The notes under the pieces were generated by a model, which worked only from the letters and a program-made list of their open reading frames with translations, had not been told where the DNA came from and did not search any database. The position numbers and the translations under genes were made by a program. Positions 60,916 through 64,000 of a DNA stretch of 64,000 bases are shown here, piece after piece. The stretch's first letter is position 1. Every line of letters begins with the position of its first letter. The stretch lies in assembly GCF_037975245.1 (NCBI RefSeq), contig NC_092564.1, positions 14,162,484 to 14,226,483 on the forward strand, given 5' to 3'. This DNA comes from Apostichopus japonicus. Taxonomy: Eukaryota > Echinodermata > Holothuroidea > Aspidochirotida > Stichopodidae.

Positions 60916-63900
60916 GAGTATAAACTTTGCGTTGGGAGTCAAATAGTACAAGTTCTCAGGTCACGGTGTGACGTCACGAAAGGGAGTTTTATGTTTCGTA
61001 ACAGTGGAATAAACGCCATTTGTACTCCAGGATGTTCCCCCAAATCGTGCCACGCACTGTTTGTGAAGGCCTTATGATTAAAAATTCAAATATGAATTTG
61101 GTGAGGTTTTATTTTTATCGAGAATTTAATAACAGAAATGATGTAACACTATATTTGATTGACTACTACGCAAATAACGCCGAAGTATAGCGACGATTTA
61201 TTTAATGAAAGACACGGATGCCACGATAAGACTATAGTTACAGAAGTCATGCGCTGTGTCTGCGGCACAGAACATGTTTGGTTCCGTATTGATTATATGC
61301 AAAATACGGTAAAAAGCTTGACGATGAGGCCGTTTATCATATTTACAGCTAACGTTTTATCATACGAGTTTTACGAAATCTACATTACTTTTGGTAATTT
61401 ATTTATAATTTGTATATAATCAGCGTCAATGTGGTAAACAAGGTATAAAAAAATGTGTTAAATGATGATATTCCACTCACCTACATGTGATCCCGCATGT
61501 GGATCCTTTCATTTCATTTTGCAATACCCTTTAAGCGTTCGTATCACGTAGCCTTCTTTCAAGATAACTCAGAGGAAACCTAATCCCGTTTATGCTCATT
61601 AATTTTGTCCATAAATGTACTAAATGGTGTGATTACAGCGTTTCAATATAAACAATTTGAGTGCAAACTGTGGGCTTCTAATAACTGCAAAAAAAAAACA
61701 TGAAGCTGCCAGAAATAACAGCTTGAGTGACAAATCCGATCTAAATATTATTCCCAGCAACCTGAGCGTCTAAAATAGTATCAAACAAGGCAGTATATAC
61801 CTTTCTATACGATGGCATTGGCATATGGCATCTTATGCATGTGTTGTTCAGAAATCAGACGACAGGTTTGGCGCCATAAGTATACAGGTGAAAGGGTGTA
61901 GTAAAATCTGGGAACGCGTTATGCTGCAATTTGGTTTATACGACATTTACCTTAGTGTACACACATATTGAATGTATGCGGGTAACATACTCGCAAGATA
62001 TCAGTATTGAACGGAATAAAGAACTGGTTGGTATGTCGCTTACGAAATCACCCATATTAACAATGTTCCATCCGACCTCATCCGACACCTCGATGCAATG
62101 AAATCTTCTGACGATGAATCGGATGTAAGCTATATGTAAACCACCCGCCCCTGTATTCTGCACATATTATTGATTTTATTGGAGCTTCATGTTAACAAAC
62201 AGGTGAATTTTGGTGACACTACAGCTTACGCATATATATCACGAGTGTTCTCAAAGTGAAAGCTAGTTTAATAGGACACTGAAGTACATTTTTAGTGACT
62301 GTTATATCTAATGTATCACATCCAGCAGCGATGGAATTTTAAATTTCCTTGTAAAACTGTATCTTTGAAGACATGCAACATCTTTATAAAGACGCGTCCA
62401 AAACTGTTACATTTTGAGAACAAGCAGACGTGATCAAGAGTCGCGATCGATGAGTCTTCTGATAGACATGATCATAGATTGATGCATTTGTCGATTGAGC
62501 TGTTTCTGGTTTGAGTGATTACCTGCTATCTACATCTTATGACGAGTTAACACACAACACCAGAGTTGTATTCTGTGTAGATATCTCGACCGTCATGTAG
62601 TTGTTGTAAAATAAGGTGATGCTTAGGTCAAGATCTCGTACTGCATTATTTCTTGATATATGGCAATTTTTTTACTAGTGACAATAATTATATATATCTG
62701 AGCAGCATATAGCAACATACAGCATTGGGTCATCGACAAAATAGTTATTTTTTTTTAATCCATAACTTACGCAATCAAAAAAATAATTTGGTCTACAAAA
62801 TCAATAATTTTGAGTGAGTTACTCAAGAATGGCTCGGCAAGTTTGGTTTAAACGTTTTCGTATTCCGTGTATACTATGCCAAGGACAATTTGCCGGAAAC
62901 CAAACTTCGTAATGTGAATATATACATTATATTTACTTTTTACACTGAGTTCATATCATACAACAGATATTCGTAATTTTAAAGTAGTTTCATTTGTTGT
63001 TCGTTTTGTACATGAACAAACCACCTTCAACACGACCAATTTATCGATACACTAGTGCTGACTCTCCGACGTTTATTTACTCACATGAACGCCTTGTTAG
63101 TTTCACTAAACCATATATGATCAATTTCTGCGTGAGATCGTTAGACATTACGTTCCATATAGTTGTTATATCTGCCTTAAATATACCACAAAGAATAAAA
63201 CAAAACAAAATCCTTGCCAAATGCCAAAGATTTCTTTAGCCGCCTTATCCATATGATTTGCTTTATACTCATAACTTGCAACTTTTTCGTTCGTTATTTG
63301 CTTTACTTACTTACATATATTTACTATACTCAACGTTATCCAAATCGTCCACGAGCGAATGCCTAATCTGGCGACTATACATTACTTTGAAAATGAATTT
63401 GTGATCAGGTGAAAGAATAGCTCGAACAATTGTCAAGACAAAGTAGATGGAGCCAATGGCAAGACGAACGCTCCTCTGCCTATGATTATTACGCGCCACG
63501 ATCTTAGAGAAATCGCCTTTATGTCATATCACGCACGACCTGTCGCTTGGAAGATTATTTTGTCAAATTAGTGAGCTGAAGCGAATTTCACGACTTTTCT
63601 TATTGCTATCAGCGTTTTGATAGGACGTTGTTCAATTTACATGTATGATCTAGCTTTTAGCGAGCGTTTCGCTATATACTTTGCATGGAGCTTGCCACTG
63701 CCGGTTAGTTAATTTTAAGCCATACCAAAGGATTTATGTCTTATAGTGACCTCAAATGTGCTCTTTTCATAAATGTGCTCTTTTCATCAATGATTTTTCA
63801 TTTTTTTTTTCGTGTTAATATTAACTGATAGAGTCGAATTTAACCTCTGGTTAAGTGACTTAAAGTAGGCTAGAGCTTTTATTACAGATCACGCACATAC

Positions 63901-64000
63901 AGACTTGTCTTTTCCCTGCACACCGACAGAAAAACGGGTCACTGGCCAACAATATGCACTTTCAAATGGTAGAATGATATAATAATTCATCGCGTACAGT

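Overview
The window looks like animal nuclear DNA from a marine deuterostome invertebrate. My best guess is an echinoderm, possibly a sea cucumber; this is an inference from gene content and repeat style, not proven. It is AT-rich, with long introns, many (AT)n microsatellites, small TIR elements and no bacterial-style operons. Almost all listed open frames over 60 codons are chance or microsatellite frames. No virus, toxin gene or CRISPR array was seen.

The one gene I can support lies on the minus strand, from about 43.8 kb down through the left edge. It encodes the ectodomain and membrane span of a natriuretic-peptide-receptor-like protein (ANF-receptor fold), most likely a receptor guanylate cyclase. 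Read 5' to 3' on the minus strand, the exons are: two tandem, different first exons (1A 43772-43040, 1B 38317-37597), then exon 2 (33203-32893), exon 3 (19738-19603), exon 4 (18912-18824), exon 5 (2902-2770) and a transmembrane exon 6 (981-897). Splice sites and codon phases agree throughout (1/1/0/1/0/1/2). The kinase-homology and cyclase domains must lie beyond base 1 and were not seen.

The main discovery candidate is the pair of first exons. Each encodes its own signal peptide and the membrane-distal half of the ligand-binding domain. They are roughly 45-50% identical by eye and end with the same phase-1 donor at the same aligned residue. No second set of downstream exons lies between them. 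This suggests one receptor gene with two alternative N-terminal halves, each probably with its own promoter, joined to a shared membrane-proximal and signalling part.

The introns and the 20 kb upstream are full of repeats. They include two hAT-type MITE copies with perfect 8-bp target duplications (9393-9756 and 24134-24500), a 357-bp MITE with 65-bp perfect terminal repeats just upstream of exon 1B, and a 93-bp near-perfect palindrome in intron 1. Intron 2 holds a 2.65-kb array built of ~400-bp units rich in AGGTCA half-sites. There is also an intronic minisatellite beside exon 3, a (TGTA)107 tract, a family of short CAGGGAGTTG hairpins, a tRNA-derived SINE and an ~835-bp TIR element. From 43.8 to 64 kb I found no gene.
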